From a bacterium (GTDB taxonomy: Bacteria; SZUA-79; Acidulodesulfobacterales; Acidulodesulfobacteraceae): a stretch of DNA of 16,999 bases. The stretch spans positions 1 to 16,999 of the forward strand of contig JAJYYS010000017.1 in assembly GCA_021800745.1 (NCBI GenBank), written 5' to 3'. The notes beneath the pieces are model-generated. The model was not told where the DNA came from and did not search any database. It saw only the letters and a program-made list of their open reading frames with translations. Positions 10,087-16,930 of the stretch are shown piece after piece (position 1 is the first letter of the stretch; the number at the start of each line of letters is the position of its first letter). A program made the position numbers and the translations under genes.

Positions 10087-10779
10087 ATGAAAGAAAATTT
10101 TAATATGGAAGCGGACTGTCATTCCTACATAGTCGCCTTGACGGGAGCGTCCGGAGCGATATACGGGTTCAGCCTGCTTAAGGCTTTAATAAGCCGTTCT
10201 TTTTTTGTCCATCTTATAATTTCTAAGCCGGGTTTTAAGGTTATTAAGGATGAGCTTGGAATGTTTGCGGATATTTCCGGGGGCGGCGAAGCAAGCGCCG
10301 GCGGAAACGATTCTTTAAACGGTTTTAATCTAAAGATAAAAAATGAGATAGAAAACAAATTTGGGCTCCATAAAGACGGCGGCAGATTTGCTTTTTTAGA
10401 CGAGAATTTTTTAGAGGCGCGCATTGCAAGCGGCTCCGCAAAAAACGTTAAAGGTATGATAGTTATTCCGTGTTCTATGGGCAGTCTTTCCAGAATTGCT
10501 AACGGAATTTCCGGAAACCTTATAGAACGGGCGGCAGACGTTATGCTTAAAGAAAGAAAAAGACTAATCGTATGTCCCAGAGAAACCCCGTTTAACGATA
10601 TACACCTTAAAAATATGCTCTCGCTCCATTCATCGGGGGCGACGATACTCCCGCCCATTCCCGCATTTTATAATATGCCACGGACGGTCGAAGATATTAT
10701 AGATTTTATAACCGGCAAGATTTTAGATGCGTTAGGCATAGAGAACGATATTTATGCAAGATGGAAAGGTTATGATTAA
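10087..10779 (+). CDS. mqnM: UbiX-family flavin prenyltransferase, probable MqnM
   Basis: A 230-residue flavoprotein that prenylates FMN to make the cofactor of UbiD-type decarboxylases. Visible signatures are the FMN-binding GASGAIYG near residues 20-27, S46 in LIISKPG, VIPCSMGSLSRIANGI (126-141), DVMLKERKRLIVCPRETP (151-168) and ATILPPIPAFY (185-195). UbiX proteins are usually 185-205 residues; the excess here is a Gly/Ser/Asn-rich insert plus charged segment at about 60-100 (contains GGGEASAGGNDS), between the first conserved block and the DENFLEARIASGS segment. An ATG six codons later (10105) is an alternative start. It overlaps the start of mqnE and follows the prenyltransferase by 7 bp, the arrangement expected for a UbiD/UbiX pair. 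Confidence 0.9.
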   Translation: MKENFNMEADCHSYIVALTGASGAIYGFSLLKALISRSFFVHLIISKPGFKVIKDELGMFADISGGGEASAGGNDSLNGFNLKIKNEIENKFGLHKDGGRFAFLDENFLEARIASGSAKNVKGMIVIPCSMGSLSRIANGISGNLIERAADVMLKERKRLIVCPRETPFNDIHLKNMLSLHSSGATILPPIPAFYNMPRTVEDIIDFITGKILDALGIENDIYARWKGYD

Positions 10780-11857
10780 AAATAAAACTTTTGATTTAAT
10801 AAAAGAAAAGGTTTATAATAATAAACGGTTGTCAACCGACGACGCTTTGTTTTTGTTTAAATCTCACGATTTGCTCTCGATAGGAGAACTTGCAGACTTT
10901 AAAAACTTTAAAATCAACGGAAATAAAGTATATTATATCGTCAATATTCATATAAATTATACTAATATATGCGTAAATAGATGCGCCTTTTGCGCATTTT
11001 ACAGAAACGGAAAAGAAACGGATGCATATTCTATGAGCATAGAAGAGATAATAGAATATATTAAGACTAATTACAAAACCAATAATTTTAAAGAAGTTCA
11101 TATTGTCGGAGGCCTTCATCCTTCCCTTCCTTACAGCTTCTATTTAAATATGGTCCGCAGAATAAAGAATGAATTTCCATCTTTAATGGTACAGGCTTTC
11201 ACGGCGGTAGAAATAGATTATTTATCTAAAATTTCAAAGTTGTCCGTAGAAAGCGTGTTGACGGATTTAAAAGAAAACGGTTTAGACGCTCTCCCAGGCG
11301 GCGGAGCTGAAATTTTCAATCCGGCTATAAGAAAAAAATTATGTCCGCAAAAAATAAGCGGGGAAAGATGGATTTCAATACACAAAACCGCCCATAAAAT
11401 AGGCATTCCTTCCAATGCTTCAATGTTATACGGAGTAAAAGAAAGTTATGAAGACAGAGTAAGCCATTTAAACGAAATAAGATTTGCGCAGGATGAATCC
11501 GGAGGCTTTAAATCTTTTATTCCTTTTGCTTTCCAGCCTAAAAACACCGCAGTCAGGAATTCGAGGTTTACTACGGGATACGACGACCTTAAAGTAATTG
11601 CCGTTTCGCGCCTTTTTTTAGATAATTTCAAGCATATAAAAACGTTTTTTGTAAACTTAGGCATTAACCTTGCACAGGTTTCCCTTTCTTTCGGCGCCGA
11701 TGATTTTGACGGGACGCTGACGGAGGAAAAAATATCGCATAATGCAGGCTCCATTAACCCGGCGGGACTCAGCGTTAAAAATGTAAAAAAGATAATAGAA
11801 GAGGCCGGCAAACTCCCTACTGAAAGAGATACCGTATATAATGTTGGTTTTAATTAA
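10754..11857 (+). CDS. mqnE: Aminofutalosine synthase MqnE (radical SAM)
   Basis: A 367-residue radical SAM enzyme. It joins the adenosyl radical to 3-[(1-carboxyvinyl)oxy]benzoate to form 6-amino-6-deoxyfutalosine, the entry into futalosine-pathway menaquinone synthesis. The [4Fe-4S] ligands are C73, C77 and C80 in CVNRCAFCAF. MqnE-type signatures include VHIVGGLHPSLPY, LPGGGAEIFNP and RKKLCPQKISGERW; MqnC, its close paralogue, differs in these blocks. The C-terminal LAQVSLSFGADDFDGT motif is also typical. Two starts are possible: 10754 (overlapping the UbiX gene by 26 bp) or ATG 10772 (8 bp overlap, GGAAAGG only 2 nt upstream). mqnA, mqnB/mtnN, mqnC and mqnD are not in the window. Cotranscription with the three genes before it is very likely. 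Confidence 0.94.
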   Translation: MQDGKVMIKNKTFDLIKEKVYNNKRLSTDDALFLFKSHDLLSIGELADFKNFKINGNKVYYIVNIHINYTNICVNRCAFCAFYRNGKETDAYSMSIEEIIEYIKTNYKTNNFKEVHIVGGLHPSLPYSFYLNMVRRIKNEFPSLMVQAFTAVEIDYLSKISKLSVESVLTDLKENGLDALPGGGAEIFNPAIRKKLCPQKISGERWISIHKTAHKIGIPSNASMLYGVKESYEDRVSHLNEIRFAQDESGGFKSFIPFAFQPKNTAVRNSRFTTGYDDLKVIAVSRLFLDNFKHIKTFFVNLGINLAQVSLSFGADDFDGTLTEEKISHNAGSINPAGLSVKNVKKIIEEAGKLPTERDTVYNVGFN

Positions 11858-11906
11858 TTTTATTTTAATTAATTTAATGATTCAAAGAGTTTAAGGAGGC
11901 CTAAAA

Positions 11907-12434
11907 ATGTTGAACTTAAACGAGTTTGTATTTTATCCGGGTTACGGCGTTTGTATCGTGGAATCTATTTCCAAGCAGAAAATAGGTTCCACGGAATTGT
12001 CTTTTTACAATATCAGAGTTTTGGAAAACAATGCAAAAATTATGGTGCCGGTTAAAAATGAAGCCGAAGCGGGACTTCGTCTTCTAATTAAAGAAAACGA
12101 GATACAGAAAGTTTTTGACGTGCTTGAAGAAAAATGCGTCAAAAAGCCTTTCGCAAGGAAAGAATCATGGAATAAAAGGTTTAACGGATACAATATAAAA
12201 CTGTGCTCCTCCTGCCTTTTCGAGGTTGCTGAAGTTTTAAGGGACCTTTATATTTTAAAGTGCGAGAAAGAGCTGTCTTTTGCCGAGAAAAAAATGTTTG
12301 AAAAAGCAAAACACTTAATTATCAAAGAACTTTCGACCGTAATGAACAGGCCGGAAACTTACATAGAAGAAAAAATAAGAAAGATATTTATAAATACTCC
12401 CGTTCAGTCCCCTAATTTAAATTTAACCGTTTAG
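11907..12434 (+). CDS. cdnL: CdnL/CarD-family transcription regulator
   Basis: A 175-residue protein. Residues 1-60 form the RNA-polymerase-interacting (Tudor-like) domain shared by CarD, CdnL and TRCF: FVFYPGYGVCIVESI, then FYNIRVLENNAKIMVPV. The rest is helical (SWNKRFNGYNIKL, FEVAEVLRDLYIL, LSFAEKKMFEKAKHLIIKELS), as in CdnL, where the C-terminal domain contacts promoter DNA and stabilises open complexes. It lacks the long HMGA-like tail of myxobacterial CarD, so CdnL is the better name. Start supported by AAGGAGG 9 nt upstream. It lies 49 bp after mqnE and 32 bp before a PIN-TRAM gene, a CdnL/PIN-TRAM/ispD/ispF neighbourhood recalled from deltaproteobacteria such as Geobacter. The residue usually Trp in the DNA-binding part may be W91; this needs alignment. 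Confidence 0.92.
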   Translation: MLNLNEFVFYPGYGVCIVESISKQKIGSTELSFYNIRVLENNAKIMVPVKNEAEAGLRLLIKENEIQKVFDVLEEKCVKKPFARKESWNKRFNGYNIKLCSSCLFEVAEVLRDLYILKCEKELSFAEKKMFEKAKHLIIKELSTVMNRPETYIEEKIRKIFINTPVQSPNLNLTV

Positions 12435-12456
12435 TATTTTAAAAATAATTATTAAA

Positions 12457-12462
12457 TATAAT
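12457..12462 (+). promoter_or_regulatory. Candidate -10 element 4 nt before the PIN-TRAM gene
   Basis: A consensus TATAAT followed by ATAA and the ATG at 12467. There is no Shine-Dalgarno sequence. A transcript from it would begin at or just inside the start codon. No -35 was recognised, and the TA-rich context weakens the call. Confidence 0.35.
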
Positions 12463-12466
12463 ATAA

Positions 12467-13522
12467 ATGAAAATTTTTAATAAGAAACCAATCCTCTTCG
12501 TAAGGATAATGCTGGTTCTTATTTCCGCTATTCTCGGTTTTTTAATAGGCAAAGAATACTGGCATAACGACTTTTTATCTTACGTAGGGCTTTTATTCGG
12601 TTTTACAATCGGCTTTATCGTAGTTTCCGTTGAAAAAAGTATGGAGTCCATTTCCACAAAAAAAATTCTTACTGGAGGAATCGGACTTTTTATCGGACTT
12701 TTTATAATGAATTATATTACTTACCAGTTATTTAAATCTTTTTTTACCGGTTCCGATCTGGGGTATATTACTTACGCTTTCGTGAACTTCGTAGCCGGCT
12801 ACATGGGGCTGATTATAGGCTTAAGGGTGTCCGACGATTTCGGCATCGGAGTTAAACAGGCGGATTCAAAAGATTTGCAGGGCGGAAGCGGCGGCGAGGA
12901 ACAATGCCGCAACTATAAGGTTATCGATACCAGTTCTTTAATCGACGGAAGAATACTCGATGTTTCAAAAACGGGTTTTATCGACGGAACGTTTGTGATA
13001 CCGACTTTTGTTTTGCATGAACTTCAGCATATAGCGGATTCTCAGGACCCCCTAAAAAGGGTAAAAGGGAGGAGAGGTTTGGATATATTGAAAGAACTAA
13101 GGGAAGATAAAAATATGAATATCAAGTTTACCGATGCGGATTATCCGAATATAAAAGAGGTCGATGCGAAATTAATCGCCTTTGCCAAAGAAAAAAACGG
13201 CAAGATTATTACCACCGACTTTAATCTTAACAAAGTCGCTCAGGTTAGAAACATCAGCGTATTAAATATAAACGACCTCGTTAAAGCCCTAAGGCCAATT
13301 CTTCTTCCCGGAGAAATAATGACCGTATTAATCACTAAAGAAGGAAGAGAAAAAAATCAGGGTATCGCATATATGGACGACGGAACTATGGTTGTCGTAG
13401 AAGACGCGATTAAGCTTGTCGGCTCGGAACTTAACGTCGTGGTTACAAGCGTTTTACAGACGTCGAGCGGAAGAATGATATTCGCAAGGATAAATTACGA
13501 TAAGGAACAGGCGGCAAATTAA
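12467..13522 (+). CDS. Membrane-anchored PIN-TRAM domain protein (YacL-like)
   Basis: A 351-residue protein. Four membrane segments at about 8-28, 37-57, 68-90 and 98-119 are followed by a Gly/Ser linker (138-144), a PIN nuclease-like domain (about 150-270) and a TRAM domain (about 280-345). The PIN acidic residues are visible: D154 in VIDTSSLIDGR, E185 in LHELQHIAD, D233 in VDAKLIAFA and D251 in TTDFNL. PIN domains are typically Mg-dependent ribonucleases and TRAM binds RNA, but the substrate of this subgroup is, as far as I know, not defined. The layout matches Bacillus YacL and relatives, which sit next to ispD and ispF, as here. No Shine-Dalgarno sequence is visible; the start lies 32 bp after cdnL with a -10-like TATAAT 4 nt before it. 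It converges on ispD, 63 bp apart. Confidence 0.92.
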   Translation: MKIFNKKPILFVRIMLVLISAILGFLIGKEYWHNDFLSYVGLLFGFTIGFIVVSVEKSMESISTKKILTGGIGLFIGLFIMNYITYQLFKSFFTGSDLGYITYAFVNFVAGYMGLIIGLRVSDDFGIGVKQADSKDLQGGSGGEEQCRNYKVIDTSSLIDGRILDVSKTGFIDGTFVIPTFVLHELQHIADSQDPLKRVKGRRGLDILKELREDKNMNIKFTDADYPNIKEVDAKLIAFAKEKNGKIITTDFNLNKVAQVRNISVLNINDLVKALRPILLPGEIMTVLITKEGREKNQGIAYMDDGTMVVVEDAIKLVGSELNVVVTSVLQTSSGRMIFARINYDKEQAAN

Positions 13523-13585
13523 TTTTTATAGCCGCGATACGGCGTTATCCTTTCCGTAATTAAAATCGTTAAGGCTATATTCCGC

Positions 13586-14329
13586 TTATTTGTTTTTCAT
13601 GCTTTTGAATTTGTTTAAGAACAGTTCGGCTATTTCAATATCCAACGCCGACGTTATTTTGATATTCATATCGGTAGATATGATGGACGCCGCGGTTAAA
13701 CCTAAATTTTCTACGAGAGAAACATCGTCGGTCGATATAAAATTATCTCCTTCGGCTTTCTCAAGAGCCTTTTTTATTGCTTTAAACTTAAATACCTGAG
13801 GAGTTTTGGCGGCTATTAAGTTATCTCTTTCAAGAGTTTTAAATCCCGCAGGGTTCGATATTTTAATTTCTTTTATCGTTTCCGTAACTTCGGAACAAAG
13901 AAAAGCGGCGCCGTGACAGGCGGTTTTATCAAGCAATAGATGCAATTCTTTATCCGTTACGAAGGGTCTTGCGGAGTCGTGTATAAAAACTACGGTATTT
14001 TCTGATTCGTCGGGAGAAATAATACTTTCTAAATATTTTATGGAATTATCGACCGACTGCTGTCTCGTTTCGCCGCCGGTTATTATCCTTAATTTTTCTA
14101 TTTCGTCGTTTCCGAGATTTTTTTCAAAAAAATCATTCCAGTTAAATTGAAAAACGGACGGCGGCGGGGTCGCTATAATAACTGCTTCGAAATTAATTTT
14201 TGATTTTAAAAAGATTTCAAGACTGCGGAGTATAATTTCTTTCTTATTAATCTTTATAAGCTGTTTAGGTATTGACAAGCCGGTTCGGGAGCCTGTTCCG
14301 GCGGCAAGCAGCACGGCGTAAATTTTCAT
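13586..14329 (-). CDS. ispD: 2-C-methyl-D-erythritol 4-phosphate cytidylyltransferase IspD
   Basis: A 247-residue cytoplasmic enzyme of the MEP isoprenoid pathway that couples CTP with methylerythritol 4-phosphate to make CDP-ME. The nucleotide-binding loop LLAAGTGSRTGLSIPKQ lies near the N-terminus, followed by GGETRQQSV, FIHDSARPFV, AKTPQVF, the STDDVSLVE block and KITSALDIEIAEL at the C-terminus. Length is slightly above the usual ~230. Start supported by GGAG (inside the end of ispF) about 8 nt upstream. It follows ispF by 3 bp on the minus strand, so both are one transcript. The gene order is ispF then ispD, the reverse of the more common ispD-ispF. Confidence 0.95.
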   Translation of the reverse strand: MKIYAVLLAAGTGSRTGLSIPKQLIKINKKEIILRSLEIFLKSKINFEAVIIATPPPSVFQFNWNDFFEKNLGNDEIEKLRIITGGETRQQSVDNSIKYLESIISPDESENTVVFIHDSARPFVTDKELHLLLDKTACHGAAFLCSEVTETIKEIKISNPAGFKTLERDNLIAAKTPQVFKFKAIKKALEKAEGDNFISTDDVSLVENLGLTAASIISTDMNIKITSALDIEIAELFLNKFKSMKNK

Positions 14330-14332
14330 TTT

Positions 14333-14836
14333 TTACTCCGACGATAGCAGGCAAACGCTGAAGCACTCGATTGCTTTTTGTTTTCCTACGGAATCAAGCC
14401 CTTCTTTTGTTTTTCCTTTTATGTTTATCCGCGATTTATCGACGCCTAAAGCGGAAGATATTGAAACCGTCATTTGTTCTTTATATGCGGAAATTTTAGG
14501 CGTCTGCGTTATAATCGTAATATCGGCGTTGACCAAACCGTATCCCTTATCTTTTACCAAACCGTAGGCGTATTTTATTATTTCTATGCTGTTAATCCCT
14601 TTAGTCGATTTAAGATTGTCCGGATAAAGAACGCCTATATCGGGAAGAGACAATGCTCCCAGAAGAGCGTCAGTGAGAGAATGAAGGACGACGTCGCCGT
14701 CCGAATGTGCGGCAACCCCTATATGCCCTTCTATCAATACCCCTCCAAGGTATAATTTTTTGGCGGCATTTTCAAAAAGCGCAATCTCTAAAAATTTGTG
14801 TATGTCGTAGCCGCTTCCTATTCTCATATTGTCCAT
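14333..14836 (-). CDS. ispF: 2-C-methyl-D-erythritol 2,4-cyclodiphosphate synthase IspF
   Basis: A 167-residue trimeric zinc enzyme that cyclises CDP-ME 2-phosphate to MEcPP, the step after IspD and IspE. The zinc-binding motif is present (RIGSGYDIHKF, with the Asp and His), as is the third ligand region AHSDGDVVLHSLTDALLGA, followed by DIGVLYPD and the C-terminal INIKGKTKEGLDSVG. Length is typical (155-170). The start could be 14836 or the ATG at 14827; the family usually begins M-R-I-G, favouring 14827, whereas a -10-like element 8 nt before 14836 suggests a leaderless start there. No strong Shine-Dalgarno sequence precedes either. It is divergent from the old yellow enzyme gene. Confidence 0.95.
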   Translation of the reverse strand: MDNMRIGSGYDIHKFLEIALFENAAKKLYLGGVLIEGHIGVAAHSDGDVVLHSLTDALLGALSLPDIGVLYPDNLKSTKGINSIEIIKYAYGLVKDKGYGLVNADITIITQTPKISAYKEQMTVSISSALGVDKSRINIKGKTKEGLDSVGKQKAIECFSVCLLSSE

Positions 14837-14844
14837 TTAAAATA

Positions 14845-14850
14845 ATTATA
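14845..14850 (-). promoter_or_regulatory. Candidate -10 element for ispF-ispD
   Basis: On the minus strand GGTATAATTATTTTAAATG gives a consensus TATAAT 8 nt before the first ispF ATG. The usual start point would fall 1-2 nt before or at the ATG. The -35 position is GC-rich with no TTGACA match. Confidence 0.45.
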
Positions 14851-14881
14851 CCATAACGGCGGTTTTCGGGGGTAAAAAATG

Positions 14882-14890
14882 TGATATAAT
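14882..14890 (+). promoter_or_regulatory. Extended -10 promoter for the old yellow enzyme gene
   Basis: TGATATAAT is an extended -10 (TG then TATAAT at 14885-14890), 47 bp before the ATG. The expected start is near 14897, leaving a ~40-nt leader with AAAGGAGG before the gene. The -35 match is weak. It is back-to-back with the ispF promoter in a 101-bp divergent intergenic region. Confidence 0.55.
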
Positions 14891-14937
14891 TTAAAAGTTA
14901 AGAAGCGCAATGTTAAAATAAAGGAGGACGGTTAATC

Positions 14938-16005
14938 ATGAGAATGCTTTTTGAACCATTGGAAATCGGCGGGATTAAAATTAAAAACAGAATAATGATG
15001 GCGCCTATGTGTATGTATTCGGCGATTGACGGCGTAGTAGGCGCTTTTCATACGGCGCATTTAGGTGCTAGGGCGGTTGGCGGGGTAGGACTTATTATAG
15101 TGGAAGCTACCGGCGTCAGTCCCGAAGGAAGAATAAGTCCTTACGACGCCGGGATATGGAATGAAAAGCAGATTGAAGCTTTTAAGCCCGTGGTGGAATT
15201 TTGCAAATCCTGCGGATCGGTAATGGGGATACAGCTGGCGCATGCGGGAAGGAAAGCTTCGACCAATGCTCCGTGGCTCGGAGATAATCCTTTAAAGCCG
15301 GAAGAAGGGGCATGGCAGGTTCTTGCGCCTAGCCCTATACCGTTTAACGATGGCTATCAGGTTCCTAAGGAAATGGACGGAAACGATATTAAAAAAGTTA
15401 TAAAAGACTTTGCAAACGGCGCAAAAAATGCCGATAAGGCCGGATTCGACGTCATAGAAATACACGCCGCACACGGATATTTGATAAACGAGTTTTTGTC
15501 GCCTTTATCCAACAAAAGAAAAGATAAGTACGGCGGCTCTCTTGAAAACAGGGCAAGACTGCTGTTGGAAATAATAGACGCGATAAAAGAAACAGGTTGG
15601 CCGAAAAATAAGCCTATTTTTGTTAGGATTTCGGCGGTAGATTGGGTGGAGGGAGGGTTTGACATCGAATCTGCCGTTGTTTTAGCCGGAATGCTAAAAA
15701 AAGCCGGAGTTTCTTTGATAGACTGTTCTTCCGGAGGAATCGCGCCTAACGCGAAAATGAATATATACTACGGCTATCAGCTCGGTTTTGCAAAAGAGAT
15801 AAGGGAAAAAGCGGGTATTGCAGTTTCTGGGGTAGGACTTATTACTAAACCTGAATTTGCCGATTTCATATTAAGTTCCGGAACGGCGGATATGGTCGAG
15901 ATGGGCAGGGAATTATTGAGAAATCCATATTGGCCTCTTATGGCGGCGCATAAACTCGGCGTAGATATAGAATGGCCGAAGCAGTATCTGAGAGCTAAGT
16001 TTTAA
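14938..16005 (+). CDS. Old yellow enzyme family NAD(P)H:flavin oxidoreductase (class III, YqjM-like)
   Basis: A 355-residue FMN-dependent TIM-barrel ene-reductase, which reduces C=C bonds of alpha,beta-unsaturated carbonyl compounds with NAD(P)H; the physiological substrate is unknown. Class III (thermophilic-like, YqjM) features are visible: C25 in APMCMYSA, the redox-tuning Cys; EATGVSPEGRIS; QLAHAGRKAS; H176 and H179 in EIHAAHGYLINEFLSPLSN, the substrate-binding His pair; YGGSLENRARL; GVSLIDCSSGG; and C-terminal WPKQYLRAKF with R352 as the arginine finger of the neighbouring subunit. Length is slightly above Bacillus YqjM (~338). Start supported by AAAGGAGG about 9 nt upstream. It is transcribed alone, divergent from ispF. 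A role in detoxification or oxidative stress is only inferred. Confidence 0.95.
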   Translation: MRMLFEPLEIGGIKIKNRIMMAPMCMYSAIDGVVGAFHTAHLGARAVGGVGLIIVEATGVSPEGRISPYDAGIWNEKQIEAFKPVVEFCKSCGSVMGIQLAHAGRKASTNAPWLGDNPLKPEEGAWQVLAPSPIPFNDGYQVPKEMDGNDIKKVIKDFANGAKNADKAGFDVIEIHAAHGYLINEFLSPLSNKRKDKYGGSLENRARLLLEIIDAIKETGWPKNKPIFVRISAVDWVEGGFDIESAVVLAGMLKKAGVSLIDCSSGGIAPNAKMNIYYGYQLGFAKEIREKAGIAVSGVGLITKPEFADFILSSGTADMVEMGRELLRNPYWPLMAAHKLGVDIEWPKQYLRAKF

Positions 16006-16059
16006 GCCGGCAAAAGGAAAATATGAAAAAGGGTACTATGGAGAACCTTATAAAACATA

Positions 16060-16146
16060 TGGTGCCGAAGGGGGGAATCGAACCCCCATGGGATTGCTCC
16101 CGCCGGATTTTGAGTCCGGTGCGTCTACCAATTCCACCACTTCGGC
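16060..16146 (-). tRNA. tRNA-Leu (anticodon CAA), CCA encoded
   Basis: The minus strand folds as a class II tRNA. The acceptor stem is GCCGAAG/CTTCGGC with discriminator A (16063), followed by genome-encoded CCA (16062-16060). The anticodon arm has stem CCGGA/TCCGG and 7-nt loop CTCAAAA, giving anticodon CAA (16112-16110), which reads UUG. A long variable arm (GGGAGCAATCCC) and a T arm with stem GGGGG/CCCCC and loop TTCGATT complete it. The long variable arm and A73 discriminator are leucine identity features. The flanks (16006-16059 and 16147-16332) are AT-rich and hold no other gene that I can support. Confidence 0.97.
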
Positions 16147-16322
16147 TTATAACAGTATTATGTCGCCATGCTTACAAGAGAAATATAAACGACAGATAGA
16201 ATTTTACAATATAATAGATTAAAATTCAAGAAAACAATTTTGGGCTTTGCATATTTTACAAAAATTAAATTATATGATATAAATTAATCAAGTAAAAAAT
16301 ATTTTTTAAAAAAACAGCGGGG

Positions 16323-16328
16323 TATAAT
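16323..16328 (+). promoter_or_regulatory. Candidate -10 element 4 nt before the 16333 gene
   Basis: TATAAT is followed by TTAT and then the ATG. There is no Shine-Dalgarno sequence. It has the same spacing as at the PIN-TRAM gene and suggests a leaderless transcript. No -35 is recognisable in the A/T-rich upstream stretch. Confidence 0.4.
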
Positions 16329-16332
16329 TTAT

Positions 16333-16914
16333 ATGGCTGATGTTAAGGAACCTGATTTTCATGCCGATTTAGAAAAAATTCTTGGAAGCGGCGGAAATAA
16401 AAAAGGTTTTGAATTAAATCCTTTTTTTAAGCTGGGCGTTTTCATCTTTTTAATTGCGCTGTCATGGTCGATTATCGTTTTTTTATGTGTATCCTATATT
16501 AATTATTCAAATAAATACGATAAAGTTTTAAATAATTTAAATTTTCAATTGAAAAGCGATATAACAAGGTTGAAGAAGATTAAAACAAATCTCGTATTTT
16601 TTAGAAAGGTTGCCAAAAATCAGGTTAACGTTTCATATATACTTTATCTTTTGTCGATTCACAGGTTCGGAGAGACCGGCATAAAATCTTTGTCGGTAAA
16701 TAAAGGGCGCGTAGATATTTCGGTTTTTTCGCTGGAAAGGAGTTTTGCAAAAAGTTTAAATCTTATGAACGATTATGTTCTTTATTTGAATATTTACGGA
16801 CTGCAGACGCATACAGGGAGGTTCGGTATAACTTCTATCGAAGAAAAGAGCGGCGGTAAAATTTCACGCATAATCGGAGTACTTTCAAGTGGAAGGTTCA
16901 AGCAAGGCGCATAA
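16333..16914 (+). CDS. Uncharacterised single-pass membrane protein with PilN-like layout
   Basis: A 193-residue protein that I do not recognise with certainty. Residues 1-33 are a charged cytoplasmic segment. One strong membrane helix covers about 34-58 (LGVFIFLIALSWSIIVFLCV). A helical or coiled-coil stretch (about 60-95, rich in Lys, Asn and Leu) follows, then an alpha/beta-looking domain with ILYLLSIHRFGETGIKSLSVNKGRVDISVFS and FAKSLNLMNDYVLYL. A short cytoplasmic tail, one helix, a coiled coil and a small ferredoxin-like domain is the plan of PilN and GspL C-terminal type assembly proteins of type IV pili and type II secretion. That likeness is structural reasoning, not a sequence match, and pilM, pilO or pilQ are not visible nearby. 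The gene stands alone after the tRNA with no Shine-Dalgarno sequence. Coding quality looks normal. Confidence 0.7.
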   Translation: MADVKEPDFHADLEKILGSGGNKKGFELNPFFKLGVFIFLIALSWSIIVFLCVSYINYSNKYDKVLNNLNFQLKSDITRLKKIKTNLVFFRKVAKNQVNVSYILYLLSIHRFGETGIKSLSVNKGRVDISVFSLERSFAKSLNLMNDYVLYLNIYGLQTHTGRFGITSIEEKSGGKISRIIGVLSSGRFKQGA

Positions 16915-16930
16915 TAATTTTCCGGTTTTT

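Noticed and set aside
13523..13585. Bidirectional terminator between the convergent PIN-TRAM and ispD genes (TATAGCC 13527-13533 with GGCTATA 13573-13579)
   Set aside because: A 7-bp stem around 39 nt with no T-run after it on either strand is too weak to call.
16023..16062. Short reading frame starting ATGAAAAAGGGTAC between the old yellow enzyme gene and the tRNA
   Set aside because: It runs straight into the tRNA gene, has no Shine-Dalgarno sequence and looks non-coding.
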